Source: Anaerostipes butyraticus (GTDB lineage Bacteria > Bacillota > Clostridia > Lachnospirales > Lachnospiraceae). From it: a DNA stretch of 38,417 nt. Of this stretch, positions 31,656-38,417 are shown piece after piece; position 1 is the stretch's first letter; each line of letters begins with the position of its first letter. The stretch is taken from assembly GCF_016586355.1 (NCBI RefSeq), contig NZ_BLYI01000069.1, positions 1 through 38,417 on the forward strand, given 5' to 3'. Below the pieces are notes generated by a model, which was not told the DNA's origin, did not search any database, and saw nothing but the letters and a program-made list of their open reading frames with translations. The position numbers and the translations under genes are program-made.

Positions 31656-31688
31656 AACTCAGGGAACTGATTTTTCGTTCCCTGAGTT
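31656..31688 (+). terminator. Perfect 12-bp hairpin after EIICB
   Basis: AACTCAGGGAAC (31656-31667) pairs with GTTCCCTGAGTT (31677-31688), with a T-rich loop. The T tail is absent, and the intron-maturase relic begins two to three bases later. Class C group II introns insert just after terminator stems, so the tail may have been lost with the insertion. Confidence 0.6.
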
Positions 31689-31690
31689 GT

Positions 31691-31975
31691 CAGTGCAAAA
31701 GTCGGAAGGGCGCAGAAAGAATGCTGAAACATATCATACCGTTTATCACAGAGAAGCTATACCTGAAAGTCAATCTTGAGAAAACGGCAGTATGCCATAT
31801 CAGTAAGGTAAAGTATCTGGGATACGGCTTTTATACGACTGGGTGGATAACTACTGCCGGTACGCGGACATGAAGAAGCTGATGGAGGACACGGACAAAT
31901 GGCTCCGCCACAGAATCTGTGCGGTGTACTGGAAACAATGGAAGAGAGTGCGGACCAGGAGCAAAGGAGCGAAAA
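31691..31975 (+). pseudogene. Relic of a group II intron reverse transcriptase/maturase (LtrA-like)
   Basis: Two pieces in different frames match the end of group II intron-encoded proteins. Piece 1 (31694 to about 31830) reads CKSRKGAERMLKHIIPF and later KVNLEKTAV and KVKYLGYGFY, from the end of the RT domain. Piece 2 (about 31836-31972) reads GWVDNYCRYADMKKLMED and RHRICAVYWKQWKRVRTR, from maturase domain X. The stretch normally between them and the whole N-terminal part are gone. The last bases of piece 2 carry the AAGGAG used by the regulator at 31979. No intron domain V or VI remains that I can see. Confidence 0.85.
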
Positions 31976-31978
31976 ATC

Positions 31979-34060
31979 ATGATGATGTCAGCAAGGACAA
32001 AAGAAATTATCCAGATGGTAATCGCAGAACGTGAATACATTACAATCAAAGAGATAGCAGCAGGAATGGGAATATCGGAGCGCACAGTTTACCGGGAAAT
32101 TCCAGAGGTAACCCGGGTGCTTGGAGAATATGAAATCACATTGGAGACGGTAAGCAAAAAGGGGATTCGAATCATTGGAAAAGGAAAAAATATTCAGAAA
32201 CTGCTTCAGGATCTGAACGATAAAATACGTGTCCAGGTTGTGGATCCGAAAGAGCGGCTGCATCTGATTGTGTTTCGGCTGCTGCATGAGAAAGAATTTA
32301 TAAAGACGGAGGCCCTGGCCATTGATCTGAAGACATCCCTGCCTACTATAAGAAATGATTTAAAAAAAGCAGGAAAAGCCGCCGGGGATTATCATTTGTC
32401 TCTGATTCAGAAAAAAGGGGAAGGAATCATGCTTCAGGGACCCCAGATAGAAAAAGATCATCTTTTGATCCATGCACTAATGCAGAGTGTTGAGATTCAG
32501 GATCTCTATTTGTGGCTGGAGGGAGAATTTGAAAAGTCAAATCTGCTTCTGGAAGAAATGGAAGCATATGGATACCGGGAAATCTTCATGGAATTTCATA
32601 AAATATTTCAAAATTTCGGGGGATGGCTGGAAAAGAAAAAGCTTTATCTGGAAGACATCAGTTATTTGGAAATGATTTTCTTTATGGCGCTGATGGTAAG
32701 ACATCATCAAGAAGGAAATGAGATGGAAGTCAGAGAATACCAGATGGAGGAAATAAAATCGGATGAACAAATCCTGGCAGGAGAAATCAGAGAAAAGATC
32801 CAAAGCCGCTTTCAGATAGAACTTACCGGAGGAGAAGAACGATATTTAAACTGGGTGGTGCACACCACAGTTGCGTCTCATCCTGAAGAAACCGCGCTGG
32901 AGGCCAATCCTGAGATGAGAATAAGGGTTTCTGAATTTGTAAAACGGGTAGAGGAATCCATGGGAATTTATCTGAGCCGGGATCAGAAATTAATGGACGG
33001 CTTGATCATTCATATTGATAAAGCTCTGAAAAGAACCAGGAGCGGCATGAGCATCTCGAATCCAATCATTCGTGAAATTGAGAAAGATTATGAACAGTTA
33101 TTTGATATTGTAAAAACCAGCGTCCGCGAGGCGTTCCCGGAAGACTATTTTCCAGAGGATGAAATCGGGTATCTGGTTTTATATTTTGCCGTGTCCCTGG
33201 ACAATATTACGAAAAAAACCTTTCGGATCCTGGTTGTCTGTTCCAGCGGCATGGGTTCTTCCAAAATGCTGGCCAGCCGGCTGGAAAGAGAAATACCGGA
33301 AATTTATGTAAGAAAAATCGTATCATTGATCGGTCTGGGGAAAGAGGATCTCAATGAATATGATCTTATTTTATCCACAGTTCCGCTGTATTTGGATTCC
33401 AGTGATTACCTGAAGGTATCTCCGCTGTTAAATCCGCAGGAACTGGAAATGGTAAAAGAGAAGATCCGGCGTCATAAACATAAAACATTAAAGAGGATCG
33501 GAGCCCGGGAGCGGCATGCCGGGAAATGGGAATCCATGGATGGAATGCTGGCGCTTTCCCAGCTAAACGAATTTACCCGCTATTCTCTTACGCTGCTGGA
33601 GGATTTTAGTGTGATCGATCTGGAGGCAGGTACCGATATGGAAACAACATATCAAAAGATTGGCCAGTGGTCCCGGGAAATTGATCTGAATCTGGATGGA
33701 GAAGAGCTGATCCGGTATTACAGGGAGAAAAAGGCAATGGAATGTTATTTTGTAATTCCCTCTACGAAAGTTGGATATTTCGAATGCTTTCTGGAAAAAA
33801 TCAGGAAACCGGCGCTGCTGGTCTGTCATTTTCAGGAGGAGAAGATCGAAGAAGAATATGCAGGGGACAGAATTTGCTCTATGGCAGCGATGTTTTATCC
33901 TAAAAAGCTTAATTTTCTGGAGCGGGAGTTTGTAGGTACGATTACAGATATGATCATTGACGATGCCAACGTGATCCAGATGATGGAACAGGGAGATGAG
34001 GAAGGAATCAAACGATGTTTAAGTTTCCGGTTCCTGGAGTATATCCGGAATATCGTATGA
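31979..34060 (+). CDS. PRD-domain transcription activator (MtlR/LicR-like)
   Basis: A 693-aa PTS-controlled regulator. The N-terminal HTH includes EYITIKEIAAGMGISERTVYRE and a second one near KTEALAIDLKTSLPTIRNDL. Two PRDs (about 185-405) keep His residues in NWVVHTTVAS and GLIIHIDKAL. The EIIB-like domain has an intact Cys in VVCSSGMGSSKM. The C-terminal EIIA-like domain (about 545-693) reads FVIPSTKVG where IPHT is usual, so its phospho-His is replaced by Ser. ATG 31979 is chosen because AAGGAG (31964-31969) is nine bases upstream; the longer frame from 31919 lies in the intron relic. Its position after the EIICB suggests control of that gene. Confidence 0.88.
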   Translation: MMMSARTKEIIQMVIAEREYITIKEIAAGMGISERTVYREIPEVTRVLGEYEITLETVSKKGIRIIGKGKNIQKLLQDLNDKIRVQVVDPKERLHLIVFRLLHEKEFIKTEALAIDLKTSLPTIRNDLKKAGKAAGDYHLSLIQKKGEGIMLQGPQIEKDHLLIHALMQSVEIQDLYLWLEGEFEKSNLLLEEMEAYGYREIFMEFHKIFQNFGGWLEKKKLYLEDISYLEMIFFMALMVRHHQEGNEMEVREYQMEEIKSDEQILAGEIREKIQSRFQIELTGGEERYLNWVVHTTVASHPEETALEANPEMRIRVSEFVKRVEESMGIYLSRDQKLMDGLIIHIDKALKRTRSGMSISNPIIREIEKDYEQLFDIVKTSVREAFPEDYFPEDEIGYLVLYFAVSLDNITKKTFRILVVCSSGMGSSKMLASRLEREIPEIYVRKIVSLIGLGKEDLNEYDLILSTVPLYLDSSDYLKVSPLLNPQELEMVKEKIRRHKHKTLKRIGARERHAGKWESMDGMLALSQLNEFTRYSLTLLEDFSVIDLEAGTDMETTYQKIGQWSREIDLNLDGEELIRYYREKKAMECYFVIPSTKVGYFECFLEKIRKPALLVCHFQEEKIEEEYAGDRICSMAAMFYPKKLNFLEREFVGTITDMIIDDANVIQMMEQGDEEGIKRCLSFRFLEYIRNIV

Positions 34061-34098
34061 GTTTTTTGAAAAAAAGAATAGGCGAAAATTTTAAATTA

Positions 34099-34107
34099 TG
34101 GTATACT
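34099..34107 (+). promoter_or_regulatory. Extended -10 promoter of hom
   Basis: TGG-TATACT is an extended -10 about 100 bp before hom. The -35 is unclear. The leader between it and hom contains a small imperfect inverted repeat (ATTTGAAGTGATTTCAAT) but no recognised riboswitch or T-box. Confidence 0.55.
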
Positions 34108-34203
34108 TAAACTTATCTATACAATGCGGACAAAGAATATCGTAGGATTTGAAGTGATTTCAATCTGATTTATCAGGAAAAACAATAGAAAAGGAAGTGT
34201 ATC

Positions 34204-35490
34204 ATGGCAGAATTAAACAAAGTAAAAGTCGCCCTTCTTGGTTCCGGAACGGTAGGAACCGGCGTATATAAACTGATCAACCGGCAGCGCAAAGAGATGC
34301 CTTATAAGGTAGGAGCAGATCTTGTAGTAGAAAAAGTTCTGGTCCGTGACAAGAATAAGAAAAGAGAGGGCATTGATTCTTCTCTTTTAACCGATCAATG
34401 GGAAGATATTATCCTGGATGATGATATTCAGATCGTTGTTGAGGTTATGGGAGGAATCGAGCCGGCCCATACATATATTAAAGAAGCCCTGCAGGCAGGC
34501 AAGAATGTGGTTACTGCCAACAAAGATCTGATCGCGGAATATGGAAAAGAACTTTTGGATACGGCAGAGGAGAATGGATGTGATCTGCTGTTTGAAGCTT
34601 CTGTTGCAGGAGGAATTCCTATCCTCAGACCATTAAAGCATTGTCTGGCGGGAAATTATCTGACAGAGGTAATGGGAATCGTTAATGGAACGACCAACTT
34701 TATTCTGACCAAGATGGCAGAAGAAGGAATGGAATTTAAAGAAGCCCTGGCGCTGGCAACTGAACTGGGATATGCAGAAGCAGATCCTACAGCGGACATC
34801 GAAGGGTATGATGCAGGAAGAAAGATGGCGATCATGGCATCCATCGCATTTAATTCCAGAGTGACATTTGATGATGTCTACACAGAAGGGATTACCAACA
34901 TTTCATCAAAAGATATTCAGTATGCCAAAGAGATGGGATGCGCAATCAAGCTTCTTGGAGTGGCAAGGAATACAGAAACCGGCATTGAAGTCCGGGTTCA
35001 TCCGATGCTGATTCCGCTGGATCATCCATTAGCCGGAGTTAATGATGCTTTTAATGCGGTTTTTGTTCATGGAGACGCAGTAGATGATGCGATGTTTTAC
35101 GGACGGGGAGCCGGAGAGATGCCGACAGCGAGTGCGGTTATGGGCGATATCATTGATGTTGCGAGAAATATCCAGTTCCACTGCTGTGGACGGATCCATT
35201 GTACCTGCTACAAAAATCTCCCGATCAAGAAGATCACAGAGATTGAAAGCAAATATTTCATGCGGATGCTGGTAGAAGATAAACCGGGAGTCCTTGCCAA
35301 GATAGCAGATACTCTTGGACGCAATAATGTAAGCATTGCGCAGGTGGTGCAGAAGAATAAGATCAATGATCTGGCAGAACTGGTTGTTATTACAGATTCT
35401 GTTTTGGAACAGAATTTTGCAGATGCGCTTACCAGTATCAAGGGAATGGATATTACAAAAGAAATTTCCACGGTGATCCGTGTTTACTAG
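34204..35490 (+). CDS. hom: Homoserine dehydrogenase with C-terminal ACT domain
   Basis: A 428-aa enzyme that reduces aspartate-semialdehyde to homoserine on the way to threonine and methionine. The NAD(P) motif LGSGTVGTGV (about 12-21) opens the Rossmann domain. The catalytic region has NGTTNFILTKM, LGYAEADPTADIEGYDAGRK and the catalytic Lys. The ACT domain (about 350-428) begins at MRMLVEDKPGVLAKIA and normally gives threonine feedback inhibition. Full length for the bacterial single-function enzyme. AAAGGAAGTG precedes ATG. Monocistronic and unrelated to the sugar genes. Confidence 0.97.
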   Translation: MAELNKVKVALLGSGTVGTGVYKLINRQRKEMPYKVGADLVVEKVLVRDKNKKREGIDSSLLTDQWEDIILDDDIQIVVEVMGGIEPAHTYIKEALQAGKNVVTANKDLIAEYGKELLDTAEENGCDLLFEASVAGGIPILRPLKHCLAGNYLTEVMGIVNGTTNFILTKMAEEGMEFKEALALATELGYAEADPTADIEGYDAGRKMAIMASIAFNSRVTFDDVYTEGITNISSKDIQYAKEMGCAIKLLGVARNTETGIEVRVHPMLIPLDHPLAGVNDAFNAVFVHGDAVDDAMFYGRGAGEMPTASAVMGDIIDVARNIQFHCCGRIHCTCYKNLPIKKITEIESKYFMRMLVEDKPGVLAKIADTLGRNNVSIAQVVQKNKINDLAELVVITDSVLEQNFADALTSIKGMDITKEISTVIRVY

Positions 35491-35516
35491 AGAATCATTC
35501 TTTTACATAATAAAAG

Positions 35517-35552
35517 GAGGACAGCACATGATTTGATGTGCTGTCCGTTTTT
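35517..35552 (+). terminator. hom terminator
   Basis: A perfect 11-bp stem GGACAGCACAT/ATGTGCTGTCC with a 6-nt loop, followed by GTTTTTGG. Confidence 0.9.
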
Positions 35553-35554
35553 GG

Positions 35555-35617
35555 TTTTACAGGCAGCTCCGTTCCTGTGAAATAAAAAAGAATTCTGCAA
35601 AGCAGGATTCTTTTTTA
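35555..35617. repeat. Dispersed repeat, copy D, doubling as bidirectional terminator
   Basis: TTTTACAGG ... CCTGTGAAAT is the palindromic block. It is followed by GAATTCTGC-AAA-GCAGGATTC flanked by A and T runs (35584-35616). In the minus direction this gives the merR-like gene a hairpin with six T; in the plus direction it backs up the hom terminator. The hairpin core equals the end of copy B. Confidence 0.75.
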
Positions 35618-36016
35618 TTCCCTGTTTGTTGGGATCAGGTTGCTGACATAAGGCCGTCTGCCGGAAAGAACTTCGTCATAAAACTGCTGTTTATGATCAA
35701 TGTAGCGGATCGAATCTTCCAGATTGTGAATCTGGGCTAACAGTTCCTGGCGTTTCTGGTCCAGGATTTTTTTGCGTTCCTGAATGGTAGAGGCGCCCTG
35801 CAGACATAAATCTAAGTACGCTTTCATATCTTTTATGCTCATGCCGCAGTTTTTCAGACAGGTAAGACTTTTGATCCATGCCACATCATGTTCGTCAAAA
35901 ACTCTTCGATTGTTTTTGTCACGCTTTACATTGGGAACCAGACCTTCGTTGCAGTAAAATTTTAATGTCTGATACGTGAGATTGGTTTCCCGGCATGTCT
36001 GCATCATCGTGTACAT
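35615..36016 (-). CDS. MerR-family regulator, AdhR/NmlR-like
   Basis: A 133-aa regulator. The N-terminal MerR winged helix (LTYQTLKFYCNEGLVPNVKR) is followed by a long dimerisation coiled coil (about 75-115) with no large effector domain. Cys53 in SLTCLKNCGM lies where AdhR/NmlR proteins carry the Cys that senses aldehydes or other electrophiles, and overall length fits that group. AAAGGAGA precedes ATG. It diverges from the ferredoxin-hydrolase operon, whose promoter has the overlong spacer that MerR proteins act on. The specific inducer is not known. Confidence 0.9.
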   Translation of the reverse strand: MYTMMQTCRETNLTYQTLKFYCNEGLVPNVKRDKNNRRVFDEHDVAWIKSLTCLKNCGMSIKDMKAYLDLCLQGASTIQERKKILDQKRQELLAQIHNLEDSIRYIDHKQQFYDEVLSGRRPYVSNLIPTNRE

Positions 36017-36066
36017 CGCATTCTCCTTTCAGTCTTTTGTTTTTATAAAAAATTTTCAGAAAGTTC

Positions 36067-36097
36067 TTGACCGATAGTAACAATCGGTTGATACAAT
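36067..36097 (+). promoter_or_regulatory. MerR-type promoter with operator in a 19-bp spacer
   Basis: TTGACC (36067-36072) and TACAAT (36092-36097) are 19 bp apart instead of 17. The inverted repeat ACCGAT-AGTAACA-ATCGGT (36070-36088) lies between them. This is the classic arrangement in which a MerR protein twists the DNA to align the two boxes. Confidence 0.82.
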
Positions 36098-36139
36098 TAC
36101 ATTATAAATGGGAAATAGAAGAAAGGCAAGGGATGAAAC

Positions 36140-36907
36140 ATGGTATTTTATTTTACTGGAACAGGAAATAGTCTTTATATAGCAAAACAAATCGAAGCAG
36201 AACCGGTCAGCATACCTCAGGTGATAAAAAGAGAAACACTGGATTTCAGCGATGACAGCATCGGGATTGTCTGTCCGGTATATGGACACGAAGTGCCGCC
36301 GATGGTGAAAGATTTTATGAAAAAAGCGGAATTTCATACGGATTATTTCTATATGATACTTACATATGGAAACCGTCACGGCGGTGCGGCGGAGCTGGCC
36401 AGAGATTTATGCCTGGAATGCGGGATTGAGCCCGATTATATCAATGTGGTTCTGATGATCGACAACTGGCTTCCGGGTTTTGATATGGAAGAACAGAAGC
36501 ATATGGATAAAAATATAGAGGGACAGATGGATAAAATTCTTGGCAGCCTGAAAAAACGGGAACATAAGATTTCAGATGTAACGGATCAGGACCGGGCGGC
36601 ACATATAGAGTTTCTGACCAGGATGAAAGGGCTTCCGGAAGACGCCTGGCAGCATCTGATCCGTGTGACAGACCGGTGCATCGGATGCGGTATCTGTGAA
36701 AAAGTCTGTCCATCTGGTTCCATTCATATGGAGAATGAAAAGGCGGTACATGTGCCGGGAAACTGCCAGACCTGCCTGGCTTGTGTTCATCACTGCCCAC
36801 AAAAAGTGATTGGGTTAAATGTGCCGGAGAAGAATCCGAACGCAAGGTACCGCAACGAACATATTTCACTGGAGGAGATTATAGAAGCAAATCAGCAGGT
36901 GCAGTAG
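36140..36907 (+). CDS. EFR1-family flavodoxin-ferredoxin fusion protein
   Basis: A 255-aa cytoplasmic electron carrier. The N-terminal flavodoxin-like domain has FYFTGTGNSLYIA (FMN phosphate loop, about 3-15), PVYGHEVPP and TYGNRHGGA. The C-terminal part has two 4Fe-4S binding sets, CIGCGICEKVCP and CQTCLACVHHCP (about 182-225). EFR1-family proteins are common in Clostridia; their partners are mostly unknown. First gene of a three-gene unit under the MerR-type promoter, so it is probably induced by the stress that the regulator senses and may supply electrons for detoxification. Confidence 0.92.
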   Translation: MVFYFTGTGNSLYIAKQIEAEPVSIPQVIKRETLDFSDDSIGIVCPVYGHEVPPMVKDFMKKAEFHTDYFYMILTYGNRHGGAAELARDLCLECGIEPDYINVVLMIDNWLPGFDMEEQKHMDKNIEGQMDKILGSLKKREHKISDVTDQDRAAHIEFLTRMKGLPEDAWQHLIRVTDRCIGCGICEKVCPSGSIHMENEKAVHVPGNCQTCLACVHHCPQKVIGLNVPEKNPNARYRNEHISLEEIIEANQQVQ

Positions 36908-36925
36908 CCGGGAAGGAGTGAGCGG

Positions 36926-37837
36926 ATGACCGGAAAGAAGTGGATGGTGTTTGGGATTGCCGCAGTTATTCTCATAGCGGCGTGTGCAGGCTGGATTGTA
37001 TTTCACTGGCAGACGCCGACTTCAACGACTGGACAAAACAGAGAAGAGGAAGAGCGTTCTCAGAATTCAGATCCATCGTATTCTTATGGCAAAAGAGAGA
37101 TTGATGTCACCAATAAAGGACAGAATATCTACGGAGTGGCATATGTCCCGAAAGGGAAAAGCGGGGAAATGCCTTTGGTTATCTGCTGCCATGGGCTGGG
37201 CGGTTCTTATATTAACAATGAAGATTACGCAGTATCCCTGGCGTCCAGGGGAATCGCGGCATACTGTTTTGATTTTCGCGGCGGCGGAGGCAGCCGGAGT
37301 GACGGGAAGACGACGGATATGTCGATCATGACGGAAGTTTCTGACATTGAGGCAGTTCTGGATGCCGCATCCCAATGGAAATTTGTGGACCCGGATCAGG
37401 TGGTGCTGCTGGGAACCAGCCAGGGAGGGGCTGCTTCGGCCATTGCCGCTGCCAGGCATAAAGATGAAATCGCGGGAGCGATCCTCCTCTATCCTGCATT
37501 TTTAATGCATGATGAGATCCACAGACAATTTGCCTCACTGGACGATGTTCCGGATAGTTTTTTCTTCCGGTGGATCACTTTGGGAAAAATTTACGCAGAG
37601 GATATATGGAATTATGACATTTATGACGAGATTGGAAATTATGATCAGAAAGTTTTGCTGATGCATGGGGATCAGGATGATATTGTGCCAATTCGTTATT
37701 CGGAAAGGGCGTCCAGAGTCTATCCGGACGCAGACTATTACGTAATCCCAGGTGCCGGCCATGGGTTTTACGGAGAGTCATTCCGCCAGGCAGAAAAGTA
37801 TATCATCGATTATTTGCAGGAAATTAAGGTTCTTTGA
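36926..37837 (+). CDS. Membrane-anchored or secreted alpha/beta hydrolase
   Basis: A 303-aa serine hydrolase. Lys-rich N-terminus, hydrophobic segment (about 7-26) with IAAC ending at Cys20, which could be a lipobox; otherwise a TM anchor. The hydrolase fold (about 55-303) has CCHGLGG (oxyanion region), the nucleophile in GTSQGGA, Asp in HGDQDDIVP and His in GAGHGFYG. It resembles prolyl-oligopeptidase-like and acyl esterase hydrolases; the substrate is unknown. GGAAGGAGTG precedes ATG 36926, 18 bp after the ferredoxin gene, so the two are co-expressed. Confidence 0.88.
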   Translation: MTGKKWMVFGIAAVILIAACAGWIVFHWQTPTSTTGQNREEEERSQNSDPSYSYGKREIDVTNKGQNIYGVAYVPKGKSGEMPLVICCHGLGGSYINNEDYAVSLASRGIAAYCFDFRGGGGSRSDGKTTDMSIMTEVSDIEAVLDAASQWKFVDPDQVVLLGTSQGGAASAIAAARHKDEIAGAILLYPAFLMHDEIHRQFASLDDVPDSFFFRWITLGKIYAEDIWNYDIYDEIGNYDQKVLLMHGDQDDIVPIRYSERASRVYPDADYYVIPGAGHGFYGESFRQAEKYIIDYLQEIKVL

Positions 37838-37855
37838 TGAGAAAGGAGAACGTAA

Positions 37856-37912
37856 ATGAAACACAAAAAAATAATTGCGCTTCTGATGATTGGTGTGCTC
37901 CCCGTCAAGTAG
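37856..37912 (+). pseudogene. Secreted-protein gene cut by an IS element after its signal peptide
   Basis: AAAGGAGAACGTAA precedes ATG 37856, 18 bp after the hydrolase stop, so this is a third operon gene. It reads MKHKKIIALLMIGVL, the start of a signal peptide, and then runs into the IS end and stops at 37910-37912. The remainder, if still present, would lie beyond the IS and outside the window. Confidence 0.75.
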
Positions 37913-37936
37913 ACAGTGAAAAAAATATAAGTTTTT

Positions 37937-37970
37937 CTGCCAGTTGGTTTTACCAGCTGGCAGTTTTTTT
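37937..37970 (+). terminator. Terminator inside the IS end
   Basis: CTGCCAGTTGGT pairs with ACCAGCTGGCAG (one T-G), 3-nt loop, then TTTTTTT; it stops transcription entering from the hydrolase operon. Confidence 0.85.
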
Positions 37971-38417
37971 ATGCTGCCTGTAAATAACTCTCATGCTTTT
38001 CCATTGGCGTCATGACTCCGAGATTCCGTTGTAACCGTCGTCCATTATAATACGCTATGTATTCTTCTATCATGGACACGAGCATCTCTCTGCTTGTAAA
38101 ACGCCTGCCATAATAACGTTCCCTTTTTATGATCCCCCAGAATCCTTCCATCGGACCATTATCGATACATTTTGCGACTCGTGACATGCTCTGTATCATC
38201 CCTGCTGCTTCCAGCCTTGCATGAAATGCTCTATTCGTATATTGGAAGCCCCTGTCACTATGGAAAAGCGGATGGGCATCAGGGTCTGCCTGGATCGCTG
38301 CATCAAAAGTACGGAATACCAGATCATTATTATTAGAGTCGCCTATGACGTAGGATACGATCCTCCTGTCGTATAAGTCGAGGATGGCGCTCAGATAAAC
38401 CTTGTGTTTCTCAAGAC
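37969..38417 (-). CDS. IS3-family transposase OrfB (partial, N-terminus beyond the window)
   Basis: About 149 residues of the DDE integrase core and C-terminus are visible, open to the window edge. Reading on the minus strand, it has YLSAILDLYDRRIVSY (first catalytic Asp), HSDRGFQYT (second Asp), CIDNGPMEGFWGIIKRE (catalytic Glu in the DNxxxE pattern) and IAYYNGRRLQRNLGVMTPME, all typical of IS3/IS150 OrfB. The stop codon lies next to the IS terminator. The usual orfA and frameshift site are outside the window. Confidence 0.93.
   Translation of the reverse strand, partial: LEKHKVYLSAILDLYDRRIVSYVIGDSNNNDLVFRTFDAAIQADPDAHPLFHSDRGFQYTNRAFHARLEAAGMIQSMSRVAKCIDNGPMEGFWGIIKRERYYGRRFTSREMLVSMIEEYIAYYNGRRLQRNLGVMTPMEKHESYLQAA

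Larger units (their letters stand above)
37894..38417 (-). mobile_element. IS3-family insertion sequence, one end, runs off the window
   Basis: The element begins at about 37894-37896 with a TG-starting terminal sequence (TGTGCTCCCCGTCAAGTAGA), inside the truncated gene. A strong hairpin (37937-37963, 12 bp, then seven T) follows, blocking transcription from outside. The transposase lies on the minus strand. The other end, the orfA part and the target duplication are outside view. Confidence 0.85.

Noticed and set aside
34108-34203. Possible riboswitch or T-box before hom
   Set aside because: The leader is under 100 nt and contains neither the T-box sequence nor any recognised aptamer core.
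35516-35535. AGGAGG followed by ATG ATT TGA, a minimal open reading frame
   Set aside because: It lies in the hom terminator stem and codes for two residues. The match to a ribosome site is most likely a by-product of the hairpin sequence.

Overview
The window reads as a low-to-mid GC Bacillota chromosome, most likely a gut Lachnospiraceae (Mediterraneibacter/Ruminococcus gnavus-like, Blautia or Dorea). This rests on strong AGGAGG ribosome sites, consensus -35/-10 promoters, the PTS-centred sugar gene content, an EFR1-type flavodoxin/ferredoxin and Clostridia-style tRNA clusters. The species is inferred, not shown.

Layout. 1-655: six tRNA genes (Thr, Met, Asp, Val, Leu, Arg) ending in a terminator. 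783-5786: an OmpR-type response regulator, a one-TM histidine kinase and a two-part ABC exporter (LolD-like ATPase, 829-aa FtsX permease), with TTGTGATA motifs at both promoter regions. 5845-8996 (minus): mtlD and mtlA (EIICBA), diverging across a repeat-rich operator region from a PRD regulator. 9348-19089: this regulator heads a ten-kilobase co-directional catabolic block: class II aldolase, fructose-type EIIA, EIIB and EIIC, a bicupin, a HAD phosphatase, an RpiB/LacAB isomerase, a ketose 3-epimerase, DhaK and DhaL. Its sugar is unknown. 19238-21183: a promoter followed by an RNA with a 20-bp closing stem (probable 6S RNA), then pyrG.

21279-34060: a second carbohydrate island. It holds three paralogous SorE-like (L-sorbose-1-phosphate reductase family) dehydrogenases. 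The second and third are each followed by a DeoR repressor; the first has an ATA in place of the ATG and has lost two predicted zinc ligands. A P1B metal ATPase with a His-rich repeat lies on the minus strand between the first and second. The island continues with a mannitol-type EIICB lacking an EIIA, a decayed group II intron maturase and a second PRD regulator. 34204-35490: homoserine dehydrogenase. 35615-37912: an AdhR/NmlR-like MerR regulator diverging from an EFR1 ferredoxin, an alpha/beta hydrolase and a third gene cut after its signal peptide by an IS3-family element that runs off the window.

How it fits together. PTS uptake, phosphosugar isomerisation, epimerisation or reduction, aldol cleavage and triose kinase steps are all represented, each group with its own regulator. 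The most unusual items are the uncharacterised ketose operon, the SorE pseudoenzyme candidate, the 6S-like RNA, the intron relic that supplies a ribosome site, and a textbook MerR promoter with a 19-bp spacer.
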